A stretch of DNA of 64,000 bases. It comes from Chitinibacter sp. SCUT-21. Lineage in GTDB: Bacteria; Pseudomonadota; Gammaproteobacteria; Burkholderiales; Chitinibacteraceae. The notes beneath the pieces are model-generated. The model made no database searches. It saw only the letters and a program-made list of their open reading frames with translations, and was not told the origin of the DNA. Where the stretch lies: the NCBI GenBank assembly GCA_041874755.1, contig CP102611.1, positions 1,426,001 through 1,490,000 of the forward strand, read 5' to 3'. A program made the position numbers and the translations under genes. Positions 26,372-35,051 of this stretch are shown here, piece after piece. The number at the start of each line of letters is the position of its first letter. The stretch's first letter is position 1.

Positions 26372-27400
26372 TTGCACACTGATACCCTATCTTTTACTCC
26401 CATCGACAACGCCCGTCTTGCCAATCTGTGCGGGCCGCTGGACGAAAACCTCAAGCAAATTGAAAACGCGCTCGACGTGACGATTTCACGCCGTAACGAG
26501 CATTTCAAAGTTGCTGGCCGCACCAAGGTCGTCAATCAGGCGCTTGATGCGCTGGAATATTTTTACAACGAAGCGGTGCGCAAAGAGCTGGAAGTTGATG
26601 ATATTCAGCTTGGCCTGATCGAAATCATCCGCGGCCCGGAAGAAGCACAATCCGATGTCGATACGCCAGTGCTGCGCACGCGTCGCGCCGATTTGCGCGG
26701 CCGCACGCCGGGGCAGAATGTTTATTTGAAGCAAATTCAGGATAACGACATTACTTTCGGCATCGGCCCAGCAGGTACAGGCAAGACGTATCTGGCTGTA
26801 GCCAGCGCAGTAGATGCGCTAGAGCGCGATACCGTCAAACGTTTGATCTTGGTACGCCCTGCGGTGGAAGCGGGTGAGAAGCTGGGCTTCTTGCCCGGCG
26901 ATTTAACGCAAAAGGTCGATCCTTACCTGCGCCCGCTGTACGACGCGCTGTACGACTTGCTCGGCTTTGATCATGTCACCCGGCTATTCGAAAAAGGCAT
27001 TATCGAAATCGCACCGCTGGCCTTTATGCGCGGCCGTACGCTCAACCATAGCTTTATCATCTTGGACGAAGCGCAAAACAGCACACCCGAACAGATGAAG
27101 ATGTTTTTGACGCGGATTGGTTTTGGCAGCAAGGCGGTGATTACCGGCGACCCAACGCAGGTCGACTTACCGAAACACATGAAGTCGGGTCTGGTTGACG
27201 CGCAAGAAGTATTGCAAGGCGTGCGCGGGATTGGCATTCATCACTTCACCAGCGACGACGTTGTGCGTCACCCGCTGGTGCAAAAGATTGTGAACGCCTA
27301 CGAAAAAGCAACCAAAAAACGCGACGAAGAAGCCGCTGCGCGCAAAGCCAAACAAGAGGCCGAGCGAGAAGCCTTTAACAAGGCTGGCAGCACAAACTGA
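26372..27400 (+). CDS. ybeZ: PhoH-family ATPase (YbeZ)
   Basis: 342 residues from a TTG start at 26372, taken because the conserved region (IDNARLANLCGPLDENLKQI) begins within about ten residues and no nearer ATG or GTG lies in frame before it; GGAATAAG is a possible ribosome binding site. Walker A is GPAGTGKTYLA and Walker B is FIILDEAQNSTPEQM. A KH-like N-terminal part precedes the P-loop domain, and the C-terminal tail is very rich in Lys/Glu/Ala. YbeZ works with YbeY in ribosome/rRNA quality control. It is 7 bp upstream of ybeY. Confidence 0.92.
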   Translation: MHTDTLSFTPIDNARLANLCGPLDENLKQIENALDVTISRRNEHFKVAGRTKVVNQALDALEYFYNEAVRKELEVDDIQLGLIEIIRGPEEAQSDVDTPVLRTRRADLRGRTPGQNVYLKQIQDNDITFGIGPAGTGKTYLAVASAVDALERDTVKRLILVRPAVEAGEKLGFLPGDLTQKVDPYLRPLYDALYDLLGFDHVTRLFEKGIIEIAPLAFMRGRTLNHSFIILDEAQNSTPEQMKMFLTRIGFGSKAVITGDPTQVDLPKHMKSGLVDAQEVLQGVRGIGIHHFTSDDVVRHPLVQKIVNAYEKATKKRDEEAAARKAKQEAEREAFNKAGSTN

Positions 27401-27407
27401 GAACACC

Positions 27408-27887
27408 ATGAGTAAGAACATCGAAATCAATATCCAAAACGAAAGCACTTTAAGCCCAATTCCACGCAAAAAATTGCTGAAAGAATGGGTGCGTGCGGCG
27501 CTGGGCGCGCAAGTGGAAATGGCGCAAATTACGCTGCGCTTTGTTGACGCCGAGGAAGGCCAGACGCTGAATCGCGAGTATCGCCAGAAAGACTACGCGA
27601 CCAATGTGCTGACGTTTACATTTAACGACGATTTGCCGCAAATCGACGGAATGCCGCTGTTGGGCGATTTGGTTTTCTGTGGCTCTGTGATCGAGCGCGA
27701 AGCGCAAGAGCAAAACAAGCCACTGCTGGCGCATTACTGCCATATGGTCGTTCACGGCACCTTGCATCTGCAGGGATTCGACCATATTGAAGATGACGAA
27801 GCTGAGACAATGGAAACGCTGGAAACGCAAATTGTCATGAGCTTGGGTTATGATGACCCGTATCTCAGTGAGAAAGCACCAGCTTAA
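27408..27887 (+). CDS. ybeY: Endoribonuclease YbeY (rRNA maturation factor)
   Basis: 159 residues with the zinc-binding motif HGTLHLQGFDH (His116, His120, His126), which defines YbeY, and the upstream RQKDYATNVLTF motif. It acts in 16S rRNA 3'-end maturation and 70S ribosome quality control. It is translated right after ybeZ and is followed by a terminator-like hairpin before corC. Confidence 0.96.
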   Translation: MSKNIEINIQNESTLSPIPRKKLLKEWVRAALGAQVEMAQITLRFVDAEEGQTLNREYRQKDYATNVLTFTFNDDLPQIDGMPLLGDLVFCGSVIEREAQEQNKPLLAHYCHMVVHGTLHLQGFDHIEDDEAETMETLETQIVMSLGYDDPYLSEKAPA

Positions 27888-27892
27888 TCACC

Positions 27893-27921
27893 GCGCCGAG
27901 CCGTTTTGACCGGCGCTTTTT
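27893..27921 (+). terminator. Terminator-like hairpin between ybeY and corC
   Basis: GCGCCG-AGCCGTTTTGAC-CGGCGC followed by five T residues, 6 bp after the ybeY stop and 35 bp before corC. Because corC is normally co-transcribed with ybeY, it may attenuate rather than end transcription. Confidence 0.6.
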
Positions 27922-27955
27922 CTACCCTAACTGAACCAAAGGAAATTAACCCACT

Positions 27956-28810
27956 ATGGACGACGTACCGTCCCCGAGTCCGAAACAAAACTGGTTGGAA
28001 CGACTCACACACTTCCTGTTACGGGAGCCGGAAAACCGCGGCGAACTGGTTGAAATTATGCATTCGGCCTTCGAGCGCCACCTACTCGACGCCGATGCGC
28101 TCGGCATGATCGAGGGCGTACTGAACGTTGGCGATATGCAAGTGCGCGACGTGATGGTGCCGCGCTCGCAAATGGACGTGATCGACATCAACGACACCCC
28201 CGCCGAATTTATCCCCCGCGTGATCGAAACCGCGCACTCTCGCTTTCCGGTGATTGATGGTAGCAAAGACAATGTGGTGGGCATTTTGCTCGCCAAAGAC
28301 TTGCTGCGTTACTACGCCGAAGACGTTGAATTTAATATCCGCGACATGCTGCGCCCCGTCGTGTATATCCCCGAAGCCAAACGCCTGAACGTGTTGCTGA
28401 AAGACTTTCGCAATAATCGCAACCATATGGCGATTGTGGTCGACGAATACGGCGGCGTAGCGGGCTTGGTGACGATTGAAGATGTGATCGAGCAAATCGT
28501 TGGCGATATCGAAGATGAATTTGACGAAGACGACGATGAAGACCACATCATCCCTGATCGACGCGGCAATTGGCGCGTCAAGGGCGAAACTGAAATTGCG
28601 GACCTAAACGGAACCATCGGTAGCCAGTTTAGCGATAAAGAAGTCGACACCGTGGCCGGCCTGGTGACCTTGGCCTTTGGTTGCGTACCCAAGCGCGGCG
28701 AAGAAATCGTGATCGACGGTTATCACTTCTTGGTACTGCGCGCCGATAGCCGCCGCGTGCATTCGATTCAAATCGATAAACATCTCGAACGACACGAAAA
28801 TACCGAATAG
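27956..28810 (+). CDS. corC: CorC/HlyC-type CBS-domain protein (YbeX)
   Basis: 284 residues, soluble: two CBS domains (about 60-180, with VRDVMVPRSQMDVIDINDTP and VVDEYGGVAGLVTIEDVIEQ) and a C-terminal CorC_HlyC domain (DTVAGLVTLAFGCVPKRGEE). No membrane DUF21 domain, so it is the short YbeX form implicated in Mg/Co resistance and ribosome homeostasis. Its position between ybeY and lnt is conserved. Confidence 0.92.
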   Translation: MDDVPSPSPKQNWLERLTHFLLREPENRGELVEIMHSAFERHLLDADALGMIEGVLNVGDMQVRDVMVPRSQMDVIDINDTPAEFIPRVIETAHSRFPVIDGSKDNVVGILLAKDLLRYYAEDVEFNIRDMLRPVVYIPEAKRLNVLLKDFRNNRNHMAIVVDEYGGVAGLVTIEDVIEQIVGDIEDEFDEDDDEDHIIPDRRGNWRVKGETEIADLNGTIGSQFSDKEVDTVAGLVTLAFGCVPKRGEEIVIDGYHFLVLRADSRRVHSIQIDKHLERHENTE

Positions 28811-28844
28811 ACACGCCGCCTTCATGCTGGCGCGGTACACTACG

Positions 28845-28889
28845 GGCTGCATCGACTTTGCCTTGAGCAAAGTTGCTTGCAGCCTTTTT
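28845..28889 (+). terminator. Terminator-like hairpin between corC and lnt
   Basis: GGCTGCA-TCG-ACTTTGC-CTTGA-GCAAAGT-TGCT-TGCAGCC followed by five T residues. Two 7-bp stem sections with a small internal loop make this a strong structure. The T-run ends 19 bp before the lnt ATG, leaving little room for a separate lnt promoter downstream of it. Confidence 0.75.
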
Positions 28890-28908
28890 GATTTCTAACA
28901 GTCTGCCC

Positions 28909-30408
28909 ATGCAACTCAATCGCATCCAACAACTCGCGCTGCAAGCCCTATTTGGCACCCTTAGCGTTTTGGCCTTTGCGCCAGCATCGCAATTTTGGCT
29001 GATGCCCATTTGCTTGTGGGTATTTCTGCTCGGCATACAGCAAGCCAAAAGCGCGCGTTGGGCTGCGCTGAACGGATTCACCTGGGGCCTAGGGTATTTC
29101 TGCGCAAACGCCAGCTGGGTTTATATTAGCCTGCATACCCATGGTGGTATGCCAATATGGATGGCGGCAGGCAGCACGCTGGGTTTTGCAATTTTTCTGG
29201 CGCTGTTTCCAATGCTGGCGGCCTTCTTCACCCGCAAACTGATTCGCAATGCTTCACGCCGCCTTGAAGCGCTGCGCTACGCGCTACTGGCGCCAACGCT
29301 GTTTGTGATTTTTGAATGGGTGCGCGGCTGGATTTTCACTGGATTTCCGTGGGGCTCAGTTGGCGGATCGCAGCTCGCAACGATGAGTGGCTTTTACCCC
29401 ATCATCGGCAGCTACGGCGTCGGCTTTTTGCTGTGTCTAGCCGTAGGTGTGTTTGTTTACGAAAAACGCCTCGGCCTCGGCGTGGTACTGGCGTTGATCA
29501 GCACCGGCTCGCTACTGAATCAAATCGACTGGACTAAGCCACAGGGCGAGCCCGTTAAAGTAAGCCTATTGCAAGGCAACATCCCGCAATCGATCAAATG
29601 GAACCCCGACGTTTTTGTCGACAGCCTAGGCAACTATATGGAGCTTGCGCAGCGCGCGCAGGGGCAATTGGTCGTTTTTCCCGAAACTGCCATTCCATCG
29701 ACGCTGGATAATATCCCCGACTGGTATCTCGACGATTTGCGCCAAGTGATGCGCGATAAAAAAGCCGAGGCGATTTTGGGCGTGGCAGTTGGCGACGCGC
29801 AAAACCGCCTTTTTAACGCCGCAATCAACCTCGCACAGCCCACGCAAACACCGTACGCCAAATATCATTTGGTGCCATTTGGCGAATATATTCCGGCACC
29901 GCAAATTTTTGGCGGCATTTACCGCTTTTTAAATATGCCGCTCATGGGGCTCTCTCGCGGCGAAGAGGTACAGCCGCCGTTTAGCATGGCGGGCGGCAAA
30001 GTGGCGGCCAATATTTGCTATGAAGACGCCTTCGGCAACGAAATTCGCCGCAATGCGGTGAATGCCACACTGCTGGTCAATTTAACCAATATGGGCTGGT
30101 TTGATGGCTCATGGGCAGCCGAGCAACACGCCGAAATGGCGCGCGCCCGTGCACTGGAAAATGGCCGCTATTTAATCCGCGCCACCAATACCGGCAAAAC
30201 CGCCATCATCAACCACAAAGGCCAACTAATCGCCGCCTTGCCGCCCGAGCAACGCGGTGTGCTCGAAGGCGAAATCACCCATCGCACCGGCACAACACCG
30301 TACCAAATTTGGGGCGACACGCCGATTGTGGCACTGTGGTTTGCAGTGCTGATCGCGCTTTTCGCCGCAAATTACCGCACCCGCTTGGTGAGCAATAGAG
30401 CTGATTAA
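28909..30408 (+). CDS. lnt: Apolipoprotein N-acyltransferase
   Basis: 499 residues from ATG 28909 (the frame extends to TTG 28873, which lies inside the terminator-like hairpin). N-terminal membrane helices followed by a periplasmic nitrilase-fold domain with the catalytic triad Glu259 (VFPETAIPS), Lys318 (AKYHLVPFGEYIP) and Cys370 (NICYEDAFG). It adds the third acyl chain to lipoproteins, so they can be sorted to the outer membrane. Its stop overlaps the stop of the opposing TraB/GumN gene by 3 bp. Confidence 0.95.
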   Translation: MQLNRIQQLALQALFGTLSVLAFAPASQFWLMPICLWVFLLGIQQAKSARWAALNGFTWGLGYFCANASWVYISLHTHGGMPIWMAAGSTLGFAIFLALFPMLAAFFTRKLIRNASRRLEALRYALLAPTLFVIFEWVRGWIFTGFPWGSVGGSQLATMSGFYPIIGSYGVGFLLCLAVGVFVYEKRLGLGVVLALISTGSLLNQIDWTKPQGEPVKVSLLQGNIPQSIKWNPDVFVDSLGNYMELAQRAQGQLVVFPETAIPSTLDNIPDWYLDDLRQVMRDKKAEAILGVAVGDAQNRLFNAAINLAQPTQTPYAKYHLVPFGEYIPAPQIFGGIYRFLNMPLMGLSRGEEVQPPFSMAGGKVAANICYEDAFGNEIRRNAVNATLLVNLTNMGWFDGSWAAEQHAEMARARALENGRYLIRATNTGKTAIINHKGQLIAALPPEQRGVLEGEITHRTGTTPYQIWGDTPIVALWFAVLIALFAANYRTRLVSNRAD

Positions 30409-31325
30409 TACAGCGGCGTTAAGGTATAGCCCTGCCCGCGCAATAAATTGACCACGCCTTGCGGCCCGGTCAAATGCATAAAGCCAACAGCAATAAAGCA
30501 ACCACCTTGCGGAAGATGCGCGGCAAGGCTATTGAGGTAGATTTGATTACGCTTATCCAACATGCGCACATCAAATTGTTGCATTGCGGCCTTTAACTCG
30601 GGCGACATCGTGTTGGGATAGAGCTGATCGTTAAACCGCGCAGGAATGGTACGCGCATAGTAGTGTTCAACGCCTTGTTGAAACGTTTGCTCGATTTTTT
30701 CACGCCCTGTGATCATCATCTGCAGCGCTTGCAACTGATGCGCTGGTGCCATCTCGGTAAATACCTTCACTTTGTCTTGCATGCGCTCCAAACCCGCATA
30801 CGGCTTGTTGTGCAATAGCGCATAGCTCGCGACTTGCTCATCAAGCGAAGCCGCTCCTTTATCCGCAAAGGGAATCCCAATATACATCGTCAGCCATGCT
30901 TGCGGCACATCCATGGTGTCGACAATTTGCGCCCGAATATGCCGTTTTTCCATTTCGGAGAGCAAAGCCGGATACAAATCGCCCAACGCGCTGCGCACAC
31001 CACCTTTACCCCCCAAGATAAAATCAGTGAGCACCTGATCCTCGGCACTTAGATATTTATGCTCGGTAAAAATAATCCGCGCTTGCTGCAAATACGGTTC
31101 AAAGCGTGGCAGTAATAGCGCAGAGCGACGATCGGCCGCATGCATGGTTCCCAACAGCCAAGAATCAGGAATGCCAGCTTTGCTCACTTTCCAGAAAATT
31201 GGCGTTGCCACTTCGGAGACGGGTTTGACTGGGGTGAAGTAAAAAACCAGCTCTTTATAAAAGAAGGCCGAAAGAGCCAAAACCAGCGCTAGCACTACTC
31301 CAAACACCGCAGCGATTTTTTTCAT
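30405..31325 (-). CDS. TraB/GumN-family protein
   Basis: 306 residues from the ATG at 31325, preferred because GGAT lies at a suitable distance and a typical signal/anchor (MKKIAAVFGVVLALVLALSA) starts there; ATGs at 31331 and 31337 are also in frame. Family motifs: WLLGTMHAADRRSALLLPRF at the start of the domain, IIFTEHKYLS, and a C-terminal FIAVGFMHLTGPQGVVNLLR. Proposed to be metalloprotease-like, with no firm substrate known. A terminator-like hairpin sits immediately upstream of the start, so it may depend on read-through from the RDD gene. Confidence 0.85.
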   Translation of the reverse strand: MKKIAAVFGVVLALVLALSAFFYKELVFYFTPVKPVSEVATPIFWKVSKAGIPDSWLLGTMHAADRRSALLLPRFEPYLQQARIIFTEHKYLSAEDQVLTDFILGGKGGVRSALGDLYPALLSEMEKRHIRAQIVDTMDVPQAWLTMYIGIPFADKGAASLDEQVASYALLHNKPYAGLERMQDKVKVFTEMAPAHQLQALQMMITGREKIEQTFQQGVEHYYARTIPARFNDQLYPNTMSPELKAAMQQFDVRMLDKRNQIYLNSLAAHLPQGGCFIAVGFMHLTGPQGVVNLLRGQGYTLTPLY

Positions 31326-31336
31326 TTGCATATCCA

Positions 31337-31368
31337 TAAAAAAAGCCGCGCTATATTAACGCGGCTTT
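31337..31368 (-). terminator. Terminator of the RDD gene, abutting the next gene start
   Basis: On the minus strand AAAGCCGCG-TTAATATAG-CGCGGCTTT runs on into a T stretch ending at the possible first ATG of the TraB/GumN gene. Stem 9 bp. Confidence 0.85.
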
Positions 31369-31388
31369 ACTTGGAAATGACATAAGAA

Positions 31389-31976
31389 TTATTTTTTCGG
31401 TTTGCTATTCACAATCCGTGTTTTGGCAAAGCGATCATGCAACAGCTGCTGATCTTGATCGAAGCGCGCATAAATCCACGGCGCAAAAAACCATGCGGTT
31501 CCGATCCATGCCAATGCTTTTAGATTGGGGTGATAAATCGCCAAAATCCACAGCGGTAGCAAGGGCGCGTAAAACACACTGGCCAGCGCAAAACGTATCG
31601 CGGCGGCGCGCCAGCTCAGCTGCCCTTGCAGCGGCGCAATGCGCATACGCCACGTCATCATCGCCAGCGTTTGGCCGCGTGTCCAGCACCAGCCAAAATA
31701 GCCGTAACACACCAGCAGCACCCATACCCCATTCAGTATACGCGCAGAGGTCATTTTAGATAATTGCTCTGGCGTTATACCCGTTAGCAATTGCGCCACA
31801 CCTTGAAACACGCCAACGGTAATCAGCAAGACCGCAACCAACAATAAGGCTTCGTACATCAAAGCGACAAAGCGCCGCCCTAAACCGGCATTGCCTAAGT
31901 GCGCCTCGAGCTCGCTCGCGTTATTTACTGCTGCTGCACCACCTTGAGACGACTTCTTTCCTGCTTTATTCAACAC
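31389..31976 (-). CDS. RDD-family membrane protein
   Basis: 195 residues. The RDD domain begins after ~30 polar residues with LGRRFVALMYEALLLVAVLL and contains three to four membrane helices, plus the conserved WTRGQTLAMMTWRMRI. GTG 31976 is very close to AGGAG; the next codon, TTG 31973, has better spacing and may be the real start. Family function is not established (some members transport Na+/H+). In betaproteobacteria this gene often follows an ECF sigma factor and DUF3619, as here. Confidence 0.85.
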   Translation of the reverse strand: MLNKAGKKSSQGGAAAVNNASELEAHLGNAGLGRRFVALMYEALLLVAVLLITVGVFQGVAQLLTGITPEQLSKMTSARILNGVWVLLVCYGYFGWCWTRGQTLAMMTWRMRIAPLQGQLSWRAAAIRFALASVFYAPLLPLWILAIYHPNLKALAWIGTAWFFAPWIYARFDQDQQLLHDRFAKTRIVNSKPKK

Positions 31977-32026
31977 CGACTCCTAAACCATTTAACTGTC
32001 CCCTGCGCCACTGTTGTGGCGCGGAG

Positions 32027-32356
32027 CTATTCATCCAAACTGTCGTACAAAACCTCATCGACCACTTGCGCGGTAACGTCGTTTGCAGCGTATTGCTCCA
32101 ATCGCACTTCGGGCTTAGGCCATACAGCCACCACTCCTAGCACCAGAGCACAGGTGCTGATGATTGCGCCCCAGCGATGCGCACCGAGCCAAGCAATCAC
32201 CGGCGCATATTCACGAGATTGCGGCTTGGCGGCACTGAGCGCAGCATGTCGCCGCGCAGCCAGTTGCGAGCGCACGTCCGAATTGGCCTGCGCGGCACCT
32301 AGCGCCGTTTTGATTTGCTGCGCCCATTGATCTTGATTGCTGTCATTGACTGGCAT
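32027..32356 (-). CDS. DUF3619-family membrane protein, possible anti-sigma partner
   Basis: 109 residues: a soluble N-terminal half (QIKTALGAAQANSDVRSQLA), one membrane helix (GAIISTCALVLGVVAVWP) and a short acidic C-terminal part. GGAGG lies eight bases before the ATG, which is directly after the sigma-factor stop. Single-pass topology and co-transcription with an ECF sigma factor suggest an anti-sigma role, but no recognised anti-sigma fold is visible, so this is inference. Confidence 0.8.
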   Translation of the reverse strand: MPVNDSNQDQWAQQIKTALGAAQANSDVRSQLAARRHAALSAAKPQSREYAPVIAWLGAHRWGAIISTCALVLGVVAVWPKPEVRLEQYAANDVTAQVVDEVLYDSLDE

Positions 32357-32358
32357 TT

Positions 32359-32916
32359 TTATACCTCCACCCCGCGCTCAGTCAGCCACTTCGCTAAAGC
32401 ATGACATGCCCGCGAGCAATGCGTTTTGACTGAACCGGCCGAACATCCCATCACTTGCGCCGTTTGCGCCACGTCCATCTCTTCCCAATAACGCAGCAGA
32501 AAGGCTTCGCGTTGACGTGCAGGCAATTGCGCTAAGCCTTCTTCAATCAGCGCAATATGTTGCTGGCTATTGAGCACCAGCGCGGCGTCCGCCCCCGACC
32601 AGCTTTCATCGGCAATATATTCCAGTGGATCGTCAGCGCCACCGTCGTCATTGTCGCGCGAGGAAAATAAACTCACCCAAAAATTGCGAACTTTGCTGCG
32701 CCGCTGGTAATCACGAATCGTGTTTTGCAAAATGCGCTGAAACAGCAGCGGCCATTCGGCGATTGGCTTATCTGCATAGTGCGTAGTCAGCTTAAGCATC
32801 GCATCTTGCACCACATCAAGCGCCGCTTCGCGTTCGCGCAAAGCAATCCATGCTTGCCGCCAAGCACGTGGCTCAACCTCGGCTAAAAATTGCGCTAATT
32901 GTGCTTGAGTGCCCAA
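32359..32916 (-). CDS. ECF-type RNA polymerase sigma factor
   Basis: 185 residues from a TTG start with AAGGG upstream. Region 2 around REREAALDVVQDAMLKLTTH and LLFQRILQNTIRDYQRRSKV; region 4 LPARQREAFLLRYWEEMDVA followed by QTAQVMGCSAGSVKTHCSRA. It begins an operon with DUF3619 and RDD genes and is divergent from ilvB. The regulon is unknown. Confidence 0.92.
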   Translation of the reverse strand: MGTQAQLAQFLAEVEPRAWRQAWIALREREAALDVVQDAMLKLTTHYADKPIAEWPLLFQRILQNTIRDYQRRSKVRNFWVSLFSSRDNDDGGADDPLEYIADESWSGADAALVLNSQQHIALIEEGLAQLPARQREAFLLRYWEEMDVAQTAQVMGCSAGSVKTHCSRACHALAKWLTERGVEV

Positions 32917-33277
32917 TACAATCGCCCTTGCGAGAAATGAGATGAAATATCACTGCAAAAACAGGGGATTGATACTAGCAAACGAGGTGAAAAACAGCCA
33001 GAAGAACTTGCCAATTAACTCGCCTTCGGGTAACTTTACAGCCCTACACCAAGTCACACCTAGCTGTGCGTTGACATTATTCGTCTCGTCCAGCGCCGTT
33101 ACGCTTGCGCCAATGCATCATCTCTCGTATCAATACCGACCAAAAGTTGGTAAATGGCGTTCAAGCTCGGTACAAAATTTGGGTTGATACAAACCCACCC
33201 TCACATTGCCGTGTGAGGAGATTCCATAGCCCTCAGGGTTATGGTTTGCCGATCAACAGACTTCAGGATCTAAACCG
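32917..33277 (+). promoter_or_regulatory. ilvB upstream region with structured leader
   Basis: 361 bp between the sigma-factor gene and ilvB. TTGACA at 33071-33076 is a perfect -35 for ilvB, although no good -10 follows at 16-18 bp. Downstream are four successive hairpins: ACCAA-AAG-TTGGT (33139-33151), TGGGTT-GATACA-AACCCA (33180-33197), CCTCACA-TTGCCG-TGTGAGG (33199-33218) and CCATAGCCC-TCA-GGGTTATGG (33224-33244), the last ending 33 bp before the ilvB ATG. No T-run follows, so control, if any, would more likely act on translation. No convincing Ile/Leu/Val-rich leader peptide was found. Confidence 0.5.
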
Positions 33278-35038
33278 ATGGAAATTTCGGGCGCAGAAAT
33301 TCTGGCGCGATGCCTGGCCGAAGAAAACGTAGAGTTCGTTTTCGGCTACCCGGGCGGCGCTGTTTTGGAAATCTATGATGCGATTTTCAAACAAAACAAC
33401 TTCAAACACGTTCTCGTTCGCCATGAACAAGCCGCAATTCACGCTGCTGATGCTTACTCACGCTCGTCACAAAAAATTGGCGTTGCGCTGGTAACTTCAG
33501 GCCCAGGCGCGACCAATGCCATTACCGGCATTGCAACGGCGTTTATGGATTCGATCCCGATGGTGGTAATTTCCGGCCAAGTCGGCACGCCAATGATCGG
33601 TTCGGACGCGTTCCAAGAAGTCGACATGGTCGGCTGTTCACGCCCAGTCGTGAAACACAACTTCTTGGTCAAAGACGTGAAAGATCTGGCTACCACGATC
33701 AAAAAGGCTTTCCATATTGCAACGACTGGCCGCCCAGGCCCGGTTGTAGTTGACGTGCCTAAAGACGTGACGCAAGCCAAAACCGTTTTCGAATACCCAA
33801 AATCAGTATCGATTCGTAGCTACAATCCGCCGGTGAAAGGTCACCCAGGCCAGATTAAAAAAGCCGCGCAATTGATCGCCGAAGCGAAACGCCCGTATAT
33901 CTATGTCGGTGGTGGCGCGGTATTGGGCAATGCAGCGGAAGAAGTCACCGAACTGGTTCGCATGCTGAACGTGCCTTGTACCAACACGCTGATGGGTTTG
34001 GGCGCATATCCAGGCTCGGACGAGAAATTCGTCGGCATGCTCGGTATGCACGGTACCTACGAAGCCAATATGGCGATGCAATACGCCGACACGATCATTG
34101 CGATCGGCGCGCGTTTTGACGACCGCGTGATTTCGAACCCGACTCAGTTCTTGTCGCAAGCGAAAAAAATCGTTCAGATCGACATCGATCCATCGTCAAT
34201 CGCCAAGCGCGTTAAAGTTGACGTGCCTATCGTGGGCGACGTGAAAGACGTTCTGAAAGACCTGATCGCGATCTTGAAAGAAACCAATACTCGCCCGAGC
34301 GAAAAAGCCTTGAGCGCGTGGTGGGATCAGATCAACGATTGGCGCAAGCCAAACAGCCTGTGGTACGCGCAAGATGATGAAATCATCCAGCCACAGTTTG
34401 TAATGCAAAAACTGTACGAAGTAACAGGCGGCAACGCGATCATTACGTCTGACGTGGGTCAGCACCAAATGTACACCGCGCAGTTCTACAAGTTTGATCG
34501 TCCACGCCAATGGATTAACTCAGGTGGCTTGGGCACAATGGGCTTTGGTCTGCCAGCCGCGATGGGCGCGCAATTGGCCAACCCATACGCTGATGTTGCT
34601 TGTATTACCGGTGACGGCTCAATTCAGATGAACATCCAAGAATTGTCGACGTGCAAGCAATACCACACGCCAGTGAAAATCATTAACTTGAATAATGGTT
34701 ACCTCGGCATGGTGCGTCAGTGGCAAGAATTCTTCTACGGCACGCGTTATTCCGAGTCGTACGTAGATGCGCTGCCCGACTTCGTGAAACTCGCCGAAGC
34801 CTATGGCCACGTGGGTATGCAGATCAGCAAACCTGCTGATGTAGAGCCTGCACTGCGCGAAGCATTTGCGATGAAAGAGCGCCTGGTATTTATGGATTTC
34901 CTAACCAATCCAAAAGCCAACGTGTTCCCAATGGTGCAAAACGGCAAAGGCCTGAACCAAATGGACTTGCCACCGCATATGCAAAACATGCAGCTCACGC
35001 CATTCGAAAACAACCGTGACTACGGCAATCTTTGCTAA
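33278..35038 (+). CDS. ilvB: Acetolactate synthase large (catalytic) subunit
   Basis: 586 residues. Catalytic Glu50 in RHEQAAIHAADAYSR, the N-terminal FGYPGGAVLEIYDA, and the thiamine-diphosphate motif GDGSIQMNIQELSTCKQYHT ending in LNN are visible. It condenses pyruvate to acetolactate (Val/Leu) or with 2-oxobutyrate to acetohydroxybutyrate (Ile). It begins the operon ilvB-ilvN-ilvC; ilvA lies 23 kb away in the same window. It is more like the IlvI/IlvB type fed by a valine-sensitive small subunit. Confidence 0.97.
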   Translation: MEISGAEILARCLAEENVEFVFGYPGGAVLEIYDAIFKQNNFKHVLVRHEQAAIHAADAYSRSSQKIGVALVTSGPGATNAITGIATAFMDSIPMVVISGQVGTPMIGSDAFQEVDMVGCSRPVVKHNFLVKDVKDLATTIKKAFHIATTGRPGPVVVDVPKDVTQAKTVFEYPKSVSIRSYNPPVKGHPGQIKKAAQLIAEAKRPYIYVGGGAVLGNAAEEVTELVRMLNVPCTNTLMGLGAYPGSDEKFVGMLGMHGTYEANMAMQYADTIIAIGARFDDRVISNPTQFLSQAKKIVQIDIDPSSIAKRVKVDVPIVGDVKDVLKDLIAILKETNTRPSEKALSAWWDQINDWRKPNSLWYAQDDEIIQPQFVMQKLYEVTGGNAIITSDVGQHQMYTAQFYKFDRPRQWINSGGLGTMGFGLPAAMGAQLANPYADVACITGDGSIQMNIQELSTCKQYHTPVKIINLNNGYLGMVRQWQEFFYGTRYSESYVDALPDFVKLAEAYGHVGMQISKPADVEPALREAFAMKERLVFMDFLTNPKANVFPMVQNGKGLNQMDLPPHMQNMQLTPFENNRDYGNLC

Positions 35039-35051
35039 GGAGAGATGAATC

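Noticed and set aside
33113..33187. Possible leader peptide of 24 codons before ilvB ending in the second hairpin
   Set aside because: No cluster of Ile, Leu or Val codons, no good ribosome binding site, and no terminator/antiterminator pair downstream.
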